64,000 nucleotides of DNA from Gigantopelta aegis. Taxonomy: Eukaryota > Mollusca > Gastropoda > Neomphalida > Peltospiridae. A program made the translations under genes and the position numbers. The stretch lies in assembly GCF_016097555.1 (NCBI RefSeq), contig NC_054701.1, positions 63,081,543 to 63,145,542 of the forward strand. The letters run 5' to 3'. The notes below the pieces were generated by a model, which saw nothing but the letters and a program-made list of their open reading frames with translations, had not been told where the DNA came from and ran no database searches. Position 1 is the stretch's first letter. Each line of letters opens with the position of its first letter. This document shows, piece by piece, positions 44,898 through 58,308 of the stretch.

Positions 44898-46321
44898 GAC
44901 ATTGACTGAATTATTTAAATGTTGCCAATGAAATCTCACAGCAAAATATTTATTAAAAAAAAACTGTGTCCAAGAATAAATTAATGGATAAATGGTTAAT
45001 AATACCCCAGCATGAAAAACAGGAACCACCCCCTCCCCAATAAAAACCAACAGCAAGCCTCGTTAGTATGTATTTATACTTTAACAGATATTAATGTAAA
45101 GATATTATTGTAACAAAGGAACTGCTATAATAAACTACCTTTTGCCAATCTTTCAACAACAAAAAAGTGAATCCGTATTCCCCAACATAAATTTGTTAAC
45201 CTGAATTTTACAACCTGCATAAAACACTGAATAGTTTAATTTACTAATTTATATTCATTCTTTTTTTCTTTTCTTTTTTTAAAGTGAACTTACAAAATCA
45301 AACAGATAAATAAATGAAGGCATTTCAGTGCCTTAGTTTATTCCCTGAAACACGGGCAATATTGTGACCAAGAGAAAGTTGATAAAATGGCAAATGGCAT
45401 GAAAGTTGAAACATGGGTTGATCAGTGATGAATGATTTGTTTGAAAACATTTCAACGAAGAAACATTGGCATTAACTAAATGCCTTCCAACCACCCCACC
45501 CCACCCCAGTATGATCTATTGGGTGAACTTAGAAATGGTCCTTTATTTCCCCCAAAAACGCTTGAAAGATGATCAAGATTTTATGTTCTAATACAATCTA
45601 TGGAAAACCAATTTTCATTGTATTGTGTGATCCACTTGTATAAAGCACAATGTATAAATTCATTAAGGTTTTATTGTGAATTTCCTCTGTCCACCTGAAA
45701 GCCTCAAAAAAAGAATGTTCATAAATGATCAACCTACCTCTCAGGCAACAATCTGGGGGACATGGGTTATATTCATTCAACAGAATTACCATGACATACC
45801 GGTAAAACACTACGTTTTGCATCATGATGTATTTTTAATCTCCTGTTCCTAAATGTTATTGATCACTTTAACAACACATAATAAAATTTCCAGTAAAAAC
45901 TCATTTTACCAAAATGAAATCATACATTTTCTTATCCGAATTATACCTATATATGTATACAAACACCCACTTGGTGTGTAATCCAATTAAAAAAACAAAA
46001 AAAAAAAACAGCCCACCCCATCCTTCAACATATAGTGTGTAATAAACCTCATCAAAACAAACCCATTCATCTGGTGGCAAGTTGACAAACACAAGTTGGT
46101 AATAAAAACAAGTCAGTTATACATAAACAGTTTAAATGGAGGCAAGTAAACTCCAGGGGCCAGTTCCACAAAATTATCTTTGAATTTTAATTGCTAACAT
46201 ATCTGTTAATATGCTTTGAACTTAACCAAGTTATCTAAGACTCTTTGTCATAACATGACTGAGGAAACATGAAAAATAATTTTAAACAAACATTTCAAGA
46301 TTCTTTACATTACATACGACC

Positions 46322-46451
46322 AGGGGCCTAATTCACTAAACTCTCAGAACTTTGCAATCTAAACAGTGCAATGCTAAAAGACTTGCAAAGAAGATGCTAT
46401 GTTATCTAACAGAGCCTAAGAGACCTTTGTGAATTAGAATTAGGCTCCAGG
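46322..46451. repeat. CCTAATTCAC inverted-repeat element, copy 2
   Basis: AGGGGCCTAATTCACTAAAC to GTGAATTAGAATTAGGCTCC; same order and orientation as copy 1. Confidence 0.72.
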
Positions 46452-46570
46452 ACAATAAATGAAAGGAGAATCAAGTCATCATCCGTTTGGCAGTAAACAC
46501 TTTCCTGTGGAAACTTCAATTAGTTGGATGTGTCAACACATTTTATAATTACAAACACTTTTGTTAGATC

Positions 46571-46826
46571 TAGCACAAAAGATTTTATCCGTAACTCATT
46601 ATATCTCCTAGCACAAAAGATTTTATCCTTAACTCATTATATCTCCTAGCACAGAAGATTTTATCCGTAACTCATTATATCTCCTAGCACAGAAGATTTT
46701 ATCCTTAACTCATTATATCTCCTAGCACAGAAGATTTTATCCGTAACTCATTATATCTCCTAGCACAGAAGATTTTATCCGTAACTCATGATATCCTCTA
46801 GCACAGAAGATTTTATCCTTAACTCA
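46571..46826 (+). repeat. 38-bp tandem repeat, 6.7 copies
   Basis: TAGCACAGAAGATTTTATCC plus 18 bp repeats, with alternating CCGTAAC and CCTTAAC variants. Confidence 0.93.
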
Positions 46827-49659
46827 AAAGGCAATCTTTGTAAAGAGTTAACATTGTGAACTGGTCGTCAGTCTAAGAACGGTCACTATCTATAACAAGA
46901 CTTCCATCAACTGTAATTATGTTAACATCATGGTCAGTAATACACTTGACATGCTAGAGTTGTACTAGTGCACTACTATTTGTAGACAATTAATGAAAAT
47001 TAAGACCATCCCTTGGACTTCTTGTCAAGGAATAGGTTTGTCTTATAAAATCTAATGAAACAAGTAAACTAAACTAACACACACAGATAAAAGGAATGTT
47101 TTAGTTATGCAAAACAACTACATAACGAGGGTAACTCTTTTATATTCCACATGATTTTATGTAGTTATGGTCACTTAGAAAATATGGTACTCACTATGAT
47201 GTAAAATTATCTTCACCATGAATATTATTATATTGAAAATGTAACATTGAATTGTATAAATCACATAACATTTTTGTTTGTTTTAATTTAAATTCTTTTT
47301 CTATATATCCCATTAAACATTATTAGGGAGTGAAATGTAGATTACAAATACACTTAAAAATACATGGCATTTGCTGTATGGTGAATAATTATGCAAATGT
47401 TTTGTCATGAATCGGTGCTAAACCACTCAAGTCGTCCTTTTTCTGTACACAGAAATGTCTTCAAAAGACTGAGTCTACTGCCCATTTCTTTATTCTACAT
47501 AATTCATAGAAACTAAGAACATAATATCAAAGTATAAAACAGAAACAGTATAAAATAAATATGATTGTACTAATATAAGAGAAAATCCTCTCTAAATGTG
47601 GATAAATGATGAATAAATGCGAAAAGACACGAGATTCATTAATGAACGAATTACAAAAGGAAATGACAATACTTCATGTCTTTTGTTCGACATCCAGATC
47701 TTGGTCATGACCACACTACCACAATGACATACAGTTGATTAAATGTGATATAAATATAGCACTGATGGGCAAAAAGGAGTTGGGTTCAGATCAACATATT
47801 TCTCTGAACAAAATCTCTACCTTTTATCATCTCCTTAATTTATTTCGAAAATACTCAATAAATCAATCTGTTAGAGATTACTGTATAACATATCCCTTTA
47901 AATTTAAAAACAATTTATAATAACAAGCAAAATACTTGGCCATGACAGATTTCAAATAAGACCATTATTTTTCAATACATGTATTTGTTACCAGCCATAT
48001 ACTGTAAACAGATTTAAAATCATTCTCGATTGTTATGGTATGTTCACTACATATACATAAAGCAGCTTGCAAATAATTTCCCTCAGATTAAAATAAAACA
48101 GAAATCTCTATTGGAGAAGACAAAAGATTGAGTGTAATCAGTGAATAAATGTCAGAACTTAAAACAAATCAGATCTCTTTTCCAGCAAAAATCAAACACA
48201 CTATGATGATGATTATTTGTTACATGTACATACATACATATATATATACAGGATATGGACTATTCATAATTATCAACATTTTAAAAAGATAAAAAATGTT
48301 TTTACTACACTCCTCCCTCTCTCTTAAAGCATACATAAAACATTACAATTTTGCTAAATGTATTTTAATTTTATTTTTTTTAAACTCCCTTCCCCATAGT
48401 TTTAGATTTATGAAATGTTGATAATTGTGAATGGGTGTTTGTCTTTCACTTGTTGTCACTAACGCCACCTACAGCTACCAGTGGAGGACTTTACAGAACA
48501 GTGGAAGCTATAAACACTAACATAATATAACAAAAGGCATGTACAGATGGAAATAATAACCGATACAAAACGTATGGCAACACAATGTAACAACACAAAT
48601 GAAACAACATTAAATAAGATTATATTAAATTCTTTTAAATAAAAATGTTGCCTAAGAACTTAAACAGAACAAATCATACAATGTACTAACTGCAAAGATT
48701 AATAAAATACTTTTAACACTTTCACCCTCTTTTCGTCTTAGGTTTGTCTAGTATGGTAAAATGGAATCAGATGGCCATTTCAGATATTTACAGTTAATAT
48801 CATTTTACAAAAAATCTGTGAAAAAGTGTTTGTCCAAGACAATACATGTGGATGTTTTTGAAGGGGTTCAAATCCTTGATGCACATGCACACTCTAAGTG
48901 TACACATGTTTTTACACATGCACACACAACACACACACTAAAAATGTCACCAAATAATTCTTTAGAAAACACCACATAGAGAAATGAACAATTTTAATTT
49001 TGCGAGTTAATGACAAGATCCTTTCAAAATTAATTGCCATCATGTGAAAAAGACGTCGAGGTGAAAGTGTTAAAACAATGGGTTGTTTGCCCTTTGAACT
49101 AAACACTACAATACTGGAAGTGTACCTCCAAACTAAGGAATGCAGGTATTTGGCACATCTATCCAACTCATTCATGAATTTAAAAAAAATTAAATTACTC
49201 AACAGGCAAACATTCAACAAGAGCTGAAATAAAAGAGGTAGTTAATGGAATAAAATGGGGGTATTCTAACAATAAATTAAAATGATTTCTCCAAAATAAA
49301 AAATATACAAAGGCCCTATATTATAATCATTAGCTTTTATCAACTATCAAATGGGTGAACTCTATTACTTTTATAATTTGTAAATTGGACACATTTAAAA
49401 ACATGCCAATATTAATGACCTTTGTATATTTCGTTTCAGTTGAGGCGAAAGTACATTAAACAAAACTAATTAATTAATTAGGCTTCAAGCAAAATAAGTT
49501 TTCAACATAATAAAAAAGAAAAGAAAAAATGTAAACAAAAATTTAAACTGCAAGAAAAGCTAGATTCTAAGCTCTCCATGTAAAATGTAAGTATTAAATA
49601 TTTAGTCTGAGTATCAGTGGCATATATACATTGTATTATGACCAGAGCCAGTTTATCCT

Positions 49660-49860
49660 AGAACATGTAGCATGTGATATGCCCCCCAACCCCCCCCCCC
49701 CATGCTTCAGGGGGCCCCACGGTAATGTGTACGTTTATTTTCCCCAGGTCGTTTTTTCCCCTCTCCCAGAGGGGGTTATAAATATACATCCTGGGAAGGA
49801 GGCCCCGCTGTTATTTGTGCTACAGACCCTACGGATCCTTAAACCAGCTCGGACTATGAC
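49660..49860. other. GC-rich island in AT-rich DNA
   Basis: Poly-C, GGGGGCCCCACGG and AGGAGGCCCCGCTG stand out from surrounding AT-rich sequence; probably an unrecognised small repeat. Confidence 0.35.
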
Positions 49861-49966
49861 AGTAGGTGTTCTACTGAAAATATCATCTGTAGTGATATAC
49901 ATTAAAATTTGGTTACTCTACTGAAATTATGCACTGAAATAATGAAGATTACCACTAATTTTTCAA

Positions 49967-50072
49967 CTGAAAATATGAACTGGAGTGGTCTTGATTGGGA
50001 TTTATTGCCCAACTGAAATTATAAACTGGTGTGGTCTTGATTGGGATTTGTTGCCCAACTGAAATTATGAAC
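49967..50072 (+). repeat. Tandem duplication of about 52 bp
   Basis: GTGGTCTTGATTGGGATTT and TTGCCCAACTGAAATTAT occur twice in a row. Confidence 0.85.
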
Positions 50073-51550
50073 CAATGTAATGTAGACTGTGATTGGTTAG
50101 TGTAAGGAAAACATGAACAGAAGTTATCTTGATTATGATTGGTTTACCCTATGGGAAAACGTGAATCGTGAAATGTCAATTATGATTGGATGTTCCATGA
50201 TTCCAATATTATGCAACATGGCAGTGAAAACATTTATACTTATTGCACTTGGGTTTGAAATGGGCTGTACGATGATAAAAAACCCCACCCAAAACACAAA
50301 CAAGCCAAAATACAAAATTAAACCTAACATACTGTGAGTTAAAAAAAACTTTCTATAAGTGGTCTTATATTTCCACTCAGGTTTAAAGCAATATTGTAAA
50401 AACTGTTAGCTGATAAGCTAATATACCTTTAAGTTGAATCTGTACTAAAACTATAATGGAAAAATGGACTGCTAGTGTTACATACATGTATGTCATTATG
50501 TCATATACCTAATATATTTTATCAACTATTACAAGTTCAGTAAAAGGTCAACCAGTGTTACAATGGCCATCATTACAATGTTTATACTTCGACTAAAAAC
50601 TCCGACAAGTATAACTATATATGTTTTCTGCCTTTCAGTCACAATTACAGTGATCAGCACTCCAGCAATTAAACTCGTCATATAAGCATTAACATCTTAG
50701 TCATGTAAAACAGTGAAATGGTAATCCTCAGTATAATGTTGTCATTATAAACGATACAATATTTTAAGATTAAATTTATAATGATATATTTATAATAAAC
50801 AATACCTTTAACAGCTTCTTCTCCTGTTGTAATTACTACCAAAAATAAACAGAAACATGAGGTGACAAACTATAATGATGTGCTTGTGTAAACGTAACAG
50901 TTGATAACCAACTTCAATGATGGATGACGATACTCTATACAATATACACACACACACACACACATTTTCAAGCTGTGAACAGATTCTCATAAAGTCAATT
51001 AGCTTACATTTGTTAAAACATGTACTAGATATTACATGAATACAAAGTATTTAAAAACAAATCCGAATCATTTATATAATGAAATCTTTGTTAAAAAGCT
51101 TGTAACAGTAACTTGCTTCTAAACACATACATGTATGCCGTACGTGACTTCTATTATTAAAACACTACTACGTGACACAGTAGACTACGATATACAAAGT
51201 TTACAGATTCACAGTGTGCATTTCTACTCGCTGTACATTACGCATGGTCTGACCATGTTTTAAAACTGCTTCTGTGTCGTTTTGGGAAGCGTTGAAACAT
51301 TCCTGGTTACCTGCCATCTGATACGTCATAGCAGTGTGTCGGTGAATTGGGTTTTTTATTTATCTGAAAACATTATCTAGTATTTAGTAACTGCACACAA
51401 TATATATGAGAACCGATGTATGGTAGCCAAAATCCTATTACAAGAAGATGGTCATATATTACAGTGGAGTTCATCAAATCAATTGTACTGCAGCAAACCA
51501 CAATGGGTTTTGGGGGGGTTTTCAAAGGTTGGCTTAGTACTTAGTAGATA

Positions 51551-51640
51551 ACAAGTCATAATTGTTAACAAACACGTTATGTAACTGCAAATGTGTTTAT
51601 AACAAGTCATAATTGTTACTAAACACATGCTATGTAACCG
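51551..51640 (+). repeat. Two short tandem copies of about 50 bp
   Basis: AACAAGTCATAATTGTTA followed by AAACAC and TATGTAAC occurs twice. Confidence 0.75.
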
Positions 51641-53186
51641 TGAGGTGTTTAAAACAATCATGGTTTATACAAACCTGTTTTGAAGCATGAATACTGCCCG
51701 ACCTTTAATAGGGATATGAATTTAATCCATTACTCAATCTAGCAATTATGTTCACTCATTAACTCTCTCTTGTTTAGTAATAATATTAAATCATTTCCTG
51801 TCATGTTGATCAGTGTAAAAATTGTAAATAGCGGATGCCTTAATATTGAATTTCAACAGGCAATTTAATGTATTCCTGTAACACCCGTAAAGATAGCACG
51901 CATAAAAAATGAATGTGTTACCGTGTCCCATCAAAATGGTAGTTTTAGAAATAGTAGTAATGATTTCTAGAGCCCTTGTAATTAATCCAAATGCTGATTC
52001 AATTTATCTTTTATTTTAAATATCATCTTTGATATAAGGCAGGACAGAACCGTACATATATCTTGGTCTTATAAAAAGTGTCCAATCAAGCACATAGTTT
52101 GGATTCTGACCAAAGACAACTCCAAGAGGCCAAATAATGTATAAATTACTTACGCAATAAAAACTATTTTTTATGAATAAAATTTCTTTCATGATCCCTT
52201 ATCAAATGTCGAGTAGCATACAAATGAAGACTTTATTTTTTTAACTGAATATATTGACATTCATTTCTGTATTAGACTTCAGCCATTAGTTAAGGGTATG
52301 CACATGCTATACTGACAAACTGTCAACCAATCTCTGTATCCAAATATACCATTTTTATGTATATTTACATATCCAATCACTTCTGTGTTCAAGCACAACC
52401 ACAAAACCGCTTACCATAGCACTGGCATACATTAATACTATAGATTACAACTACAGTACACAGAAGCATAATGTTCACAACCAACAATACGATGTGTCTA
52501 ACACTACATCACTAGCATTGTACTGATCAAAAGAACTAACTTGCATCACATGGCAAATTTAAGAATAAAATATAATTTCTCACATTTTGGATGAAAATTA
52601 GTAAAAATAAACTTCAATAATATATCATAAATTGCAAAAATGATTATTAAAAATGTGGGTCTCCTACAATGAACCAACCATAAGGCGAATCGTAATAAAC
52701 CACTGTAAATGGAACTCCTTGTTATTCCAACTTCCATAATTGGGAAGACTGTGCCATGAACCCAGCACTGCAGAACCTTAGTAATAGCACAAAATATTGC
52801 ACAGCAGAAATCTTTTTGTCTGTACACGTCTGCTTTCAGTACTCATTTTGATGCAGAACATCCAATCATTTTCCTGCTCCGGTGTATTGTATCCAATCAA
52901 AACCTTCCTCCTTTAAGAGGCATCTGATTATGTTCATCCTCTTATGCAAGTCATCCAATCATCTTCCTCCTTTTTTCTTTTTATGCAGAGCATTACCATA
53001 TATGGAATGTCATGATGTCACATAAATAGTCTTGTAAATATTGTTTTTTTAAAATTATATATCCTCCTTGTATCTTAGTCAACATGACATATCCATTAAC
53101 AACACTTTCAGGATAAAAACAAAAACATTTTGCCAAAGTAAATTAAACAATGAAATCTGCGAATAATTTCCATCCAGGGGGCGGAT

Positions 53187-53394
53187 CTATAATGCTGACA
53201 GACCAGATGGGTTGGGCGTGTCGATAGGCTCCACCTTCTGGTCTCCATATTGACCAATGAAAGAGCCATCTTCATTAAAGCGACTTGGATCGACATCACC
53301 GTACTCCTCAAGGCTGTCTGCATCATAAGGACCCAGCGGCATTTTCTCAGGATTATTGTCAAACGAACCACTCTGACCAATTCCATTGTTGTCA
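53187..53394 (-). CDS. nrg: L1CAM/neuroglian homologue, last exon: cytoplasmic tail with ankyrin-binding FIGQY motif
   Basis: The last coding exon on the minus strand starts after acceptor TTTTTCAG and ends with TAG at 53189-53187. One base completes a split Ser codon, then 68 residues follow. The peptide DSLEEYGDVD followed by FNEDGSFIGQYG matches the most conserved part of the L1-family cytoplasmic tail (L1CAM, NrCAM, neurofascin, fly neuroglian). There the FIGQY tyrosine controls ankyrin binding and so links adhesion sites to the spectrin skeleton. The C-terminus is GLSAL, whose last three residues fit a class I PDZ ligand (Ser-X-hydrophobic). The exon joins in phase 2 to the exon at 59127-59199. 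The family assignment is firm; which isoform this end belongs to is not known. Confidence 0.95.
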
Positions 53395-54440
53395 CTGAAA
53401 AACAACCCAGTCACATGCTGAGCACTGCTTAAACCATTTGAGAAAAAATACATAAAAATATAGTTTATATAAAAATGTATGTATGGAATAAACATAAGAA
53501 TTAAATTATAAAAGTGTTACATACTTTTGAAATATAAAATTCACCAAGTCCAGAAAATATATAGAAATAAAAAAATAACATAGTATGTTAAAGGAAATTA
53601 TTAATTTATAATAAATTACCCCTATCTCTCATCAATTAATCTTCCTACACTGTTGAGGGTTTTCCCCCACCCATTACATATCAAAAACACCATTACATAT
53701 CAGTTTTAAACTTATTTAAATATGCCTATATTTTCAAGTATATTAAATAATAAATAAAATAATAAAATAATTTTAAAGCAAGAGCCACAGAGGAATAGAA
53801 AAAGCTATAATAAAGCATATATTGGTTTCAAACGGCAGCATAAATAAAGTACAAAAAAAGCATAAATAAGGCTATTCAAGAAATAAAATATTTGTAAACA
53901 ATATAACCAGATTATCTCCATTCTGTCATTTTCATCCTTTTAAATATAATAGTCCATGGGCCAGATACCGAAACCCTCCCCCCACTAGGGATTTTTGGAG
54001 ACAAGTATTTTTAGATACCTCATTATATATGAATTTAATATCTGCTTGTCTGCAGCAAAAATGTTGGTGGATTATAAAAAATATCGCCATTTGAATGGGG
54101 GTACCGTTGCACATTTTGTGTTCCAAAAACACTATATTGAAAAATTAAATATAGTGATAAATTTGTCATCCATATAAATGTTTAACAGATATAAGGCCAA
54201 AATGAATGATATTCATCCTATACTAGATGTTAATAGTAACAAACCAAATAACAATGCAATATGTGGTATTAATAATGATATACTCATCGGCAAAAGTTAA
54301 GCAATGCCTGAAATGCATTATTTTCTATATTTACACGTATTTTGGGCTGCTTGAACCTTTTACTATTAAAAATTGCATTGTATTTAATATATTGAGGCAG
54401 CATTATTCAAATATGGTTCAGTATATCTGCCTATACTATA

Positions 54441-54799
54441 CTCAACAAAATTAATTAAGATCCAATAGATATTTTAGCATTTTCCTTTTAATATGGGGGA
54501 AAATACAACTTCTTCCGTTGAAAGTTGTCAGCATTGTGGCATGTTCTTAAACTTAATGACTTAAATAACAATTTTGAGGGAACACAATGACAAAAAAGAT
54601 TCTGAACAAATGTGTAACAAATACTTGCCTAAGTATGTGAAATACCCAGTGTTTTTTGCGTGTATAACCAGTAAAAGTTTACTGAAACAATGTATAGAAG
54701 GCATATATATGACCAAAACATGCTAAAATAATATGACAGTAACAAAGAATTATATTATAATATAAGAAAGTTTACTAGCCCTTAATTAATTTTGTTGAG
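54441..54799. mobile_element. Tc1/mariner-type short element nested in the inverted-repeat arm
   Basis: Perfect terminal inverted repeats CTCAACAAAATTAATTAAG flank 359 bp, with TA on both sides as target duplication. There is no transposase frame, so it is non-autonomous. Its insertion explains the extra length of the left arm of the host element and post-dates it. Confidence 0.75.
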
Positions 54800-55019
54800 T
54801 ATACATGTATGTGCATCAATATTATGAATATGTCCCTCTTTACTAAACACCAGTGTTAAAAATTTAAAGCATCAGTTTTGTGTACCTACCATAATTTCTT
54901 TTGCATTACATGTACAAGTCATCTATCTCACAGAAGTTCATATTATACTAGTCTGTGTTTGTAATATTTTTAGATTTGCCTTTATATTTACATTGTGCTT
55001 AACTTATGCTCAAGTGTAT

Positions 55020-56350
55020 ATAATTAGTTTCTACATCAAATATTGTCTAGGAAAGTTTTGACTTCCTTTCATATTCCTTTGCATTTTCATGCAATTAAAA
55101 TATGTCGGTCATGTTCACAATTTCTGGTATTCTCCTTCTCCAGACTCTACTCAGTATGTCCATCAGCTCTCATGGTATCATATCACTATTTCATCTCTAG
55201 TGTGCCTTCTAAAATTTCTCAGCCATATGACAATTTGGTTGGGGAATAGCCTGGTATGCCTGGCATGACTGATACCAAATGACAACTTGGCAATTTGTTC
55301 TCTTTATGTGCATTCTCAGAGCATTCTCAGTGAATGCATACATGTAGAGTGGAGAAGGCTGATTTATACTCTACTGTTGTTCAATATTATCATCCTTGGT
55401 TTGGCAACAAACATTTCCAGATATTTCTCAAGTCATGATCTTTTTGTATGTTATTCGCACCTGCACTCCCATAGAGAAGGTATATGAAACGATCTGCTTC
55501 TTAAATATATGAACATCAATTTTTGCTTAACTTCCATGAGCTAACAACATTTCAAGGAAGTCTTGGCATTGCTTGAGAATATTCAAAACCTCCAGTTTTC
55601 CATTCTGCATAAAAGCAGTTGGTATCATAGCCAGTAATGGCAAGCACAGCTGGAATTGCTAGTTGGTGTCTTCCCTGCATCCTTAATGATGCTGTGCACA
55701 TCTATAAGATGCCTCTTGTTGCCAAATTGAGTGTATACAAATGTCCGTATCTGGGATGGTGAACTAGCAGCAATGTACAGACATTGAAGTATAAGCTTTG
55801 TTTCTGCATCTTTTTGTGCACTTTACACCACCCTCAGACATGGTTTGCATTTGAAACATGTACTTTGTCTCACAAATAGAACCCTCTTCCCAAGAAGCTG
55901 AGGGCAGAGTTTTCTTTTTTTCATTTAAATGGTCTTCCAGTCTCTTGTAGAGATTCCTTAGATCAAGTGTGGCTTGGAAGAACCCCTTTCACATGAGAAA
56001 TTTAGTGCCAAACCACGAATGCTGTCATTATGCTACTGTGGATTAGTTGCAAACCTTCCATCCAGTAGATATTCCCTGAAAATATGCTGTACCAATAGAG
56101 CAAATTGCCATGGTCTCATATGGTATTAGTCATATCACAAAGTCCAGGGTATTCCTCAACCACATAGAAATGGCTGAGAAATGTCCAAAGAAATACTGAA
56201 GCTGAATTGGATGGTTTGTGATCTGATAACAAGAGCTGTTGACATACTGAGGGAGGAACAAGAGCAAAGGCCCAGAGGACAAAATAAGAAATTACAGATA
56301 TTGTGAACATAATAGACATTATATTTGAATCAGATGATAAGACTGAAATA
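55020..56350 (-). pseudogene. Broken reading frame inside a long-inverted-repeat element
   Basis: Read on the minus strand, this stretch shows pieces of protein-like sequence. A segment near 55560-55700 recalls the motif region (HAFTGCDT type) of a multi-copy uncharacterised protein family of cnidarians and molluscs, followed by a GKLEVLNILKQ-like helix. It looks old and broken, with several interruptions, and no part is a usable gene. The homology is from memory and needs a translated search. It sits between the inverted arms of the element at 54.2-56.8 kb, so it was probably that element's cargo or protein. Confidence 0.4.
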
Positions 56351-56929
56351 GGAAAGAAAGTCAAGTACTAGATATGCCCGATGACTATATCTGATGTCAA
56401 TTATATAAACCTAAGCATAAATTAAGCACAATTTAAATACAAATATGTTTTTAAAAATAGTACAGCTTCTGTGAGATAGATGAATTGTAAATGTTTTAAC
56501 ACACATGCCGAGGAAAGGTACTTATAATTGGTTGGTACTAAGAACAGAGGGACATCTTCATAAATTTGTGAACATAGTATATAAACTCCATATACTTAAC
56601 CATATTTGAATAATGAAGCCTCAATATGTTATAAAAAAAAGCCAGGTCAATTTGTTTTTTTAATAATAAAAGCTTCAGGCAATCCTAAGTATATGTATAC
56701 ATAGAAATTAATACATTTCTGGCATTGCTTACTAGTAACTTATTTTGAGAAGTATATAATTATGCATACCTCATATTATAATGTTTTATAATTGTTATTA
56801 ACATCTACTTAATAGAATAAAAGGAAGGATGTAGAAATAGAAAATTGTAAACTTCACATATATCATATTTGGGTCACATAAAATGATTGAGAATTGGGAA
56901 TGAAAGTTAGACTTTTATAGTGCTAGATA

Positions 56930-57450
56930 TTTGCCTGATGACAATATTCTATGTAGATATCAATTATATACACCAAAACATAAGTTAAGCATAATATAAA
57001 TAGAACTGCAATTCTAAAATATTACAAAAAGCAACAAAAAACCTAGCTATTGTAACATGAACTGTTGTGAGACAGATAAATTGTATATGTAATGCAGACT
57101 TGCCTAGAATGGTATGTAAATTCACTTTTTATGTTTGTAAGACTTGTCTGTAATATAAAAATATTCAAAATATCTATGTAAATGGTTTAGACAGCATGTA
57201 CTGCACCATATTTAAGTAATGCTGCCTTCAGATATTAAATACAATACAATAATAAAAGGATCAGAATGTTTTAGGTACGGTATTGTATATATGCACATGT
57301 ACATAGAGAATTACGTATATCGGGAACTGTGTAACTTTTGCTGGTGAGTATACACCCGGTACTATAACTTTGTGGTTTGTTGTTATGAACATGTAATTTA
57401 GCATGAATAGCATTCATAATTTGGTCTTAAACCTGTTCAAAATATGTCTG
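56930..57450 (+). repeat. Third copy of the long-inverted-repeat arm
   Basis: This segment repeats the right arm in the same orientation. It has GCCTGATGACAATATT, a CATAAGTTAAGCATAATA region, TTGTGAGACAGATAAATTG, ACCATATTTAAGTAATGCT, then a GCTGGTGAGTATA region, in the same order. It is diverged and lies 90 bp beyond the element, suggesting a tandem or partial second insertion. Confidence 0.5.
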
Positions 57451-57814
57451 GATGTTAACTTGAACATTGCCATGCAGTTTTTTCATATACTATGTTTGTA
57501 ATACTCAGGACATTTCAAATTCATTGACTCACTATGCTTAGTCAGATGTCAAAAATGTATTACTTTTTGGTGGAATACATTCACCAGTAACCCAGCTTTA
57601 AAGTAAAAGCAGTGGTATAATCCAGAATTATTTTCAGATATTTCTGAAAATTATGTGAAACATTCACCTTGATCAGAAATTTGCCCTGTTAAAAATAGGG
57701 TGCCTACACTCAAACATGCCCTACAGGCACACCCACCAACAGATTGCCTGCAGACAAGCTGATTTGAATATGTCTATGGATAGGCTTCAAAGATATACTC
57801 ATCTTGAAAAATCA

Positions 57815-57817
<3 letters not shown>

Positions 57818-57847
<30 letters not shown>
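57818..57847. repeat. Poly-G tract of about 30
   Basis: A pure G run followed by CCCAGGGGG. Confidence 0.9.
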
Positions 57848-57850
<3 letters not shown>

Positions 57851-58308
57851 AGGGGGAGTTATAGTGGGCCCAGGTCTATAAGTAAAAGTGTGATAGGATT
57901 ACATAATTTAAAAAATAAAAATAAAAAAGTAAAAACTAATAAAAAATAAATAAAAATAATAATAATAATTTTTTTTAAAAACAATTGTTTGAATATGTAA
58001 ACTAAAGCAATGAACTTGTCATTTGAAATCCACCTAAAACAGAGTGAGTTTTTAGATCTTAACATATTAAGCTTTTATTTCAGGAATAGCCATCAACTAG
58101 TGGGTAGCGTCTAGAATACACAATAAATCAACTATTCATTCTACTCTCGCTATCTTCACAGAAAGAGACAGACATAATGAATACAGAGCCTTTATTTAAC
58201 ATCAGATTTTTCAAACAAACCAGTAATTTGAAGGTGAAACTTTTAAAACAGTAACTGTTAATGCGCACCAGCAATAAAAGAACAATATATATATATGTAT
58301 ATATATAC

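Larger units (their letters stand above)
43750..53186 (-). other. nrg: Possible very long 3' UTR of the L1CAM/neuroglian homologue
   Basis: About 9.4 kb downstream of the L1 stop codon has no open frame I would call, no SINE, and AT-rich unique sequence. A minus-strand AATAAA lies at 43778-43773, just before SINE-rich DNA resumes. Within it are a short 38-bp tandem repeat, two copies of a 0.12-kb inverted-repeat element, two small duplications and an AC microsatellite. A long neuronal 3' UTR is known for fly neuroglian through ELAV-controlled extension. Applying that here is inference; several internal AATAAA words could end the message earlier. Confidence 0.4.
54210..56840. mobile_element. 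DNA element with long inverted terminal repeats (about 2.6 kb)
   Basis: The left arm (about 54210-55010) read in reverse resembles the right arm (about 56390-56840). Shared words in order include TTCTGTGAGATAGATGA, the ACCATATTTGAATAATG region, a CATTGCTTA word and AGATGTTAATA at the outer end. The left arm is longer because a Tc1/mariner-type element is inserted in it. Between the arms is a broken reading frame. The superfamily is not determined and the outer ends are approximate. Confidence 0.55.
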
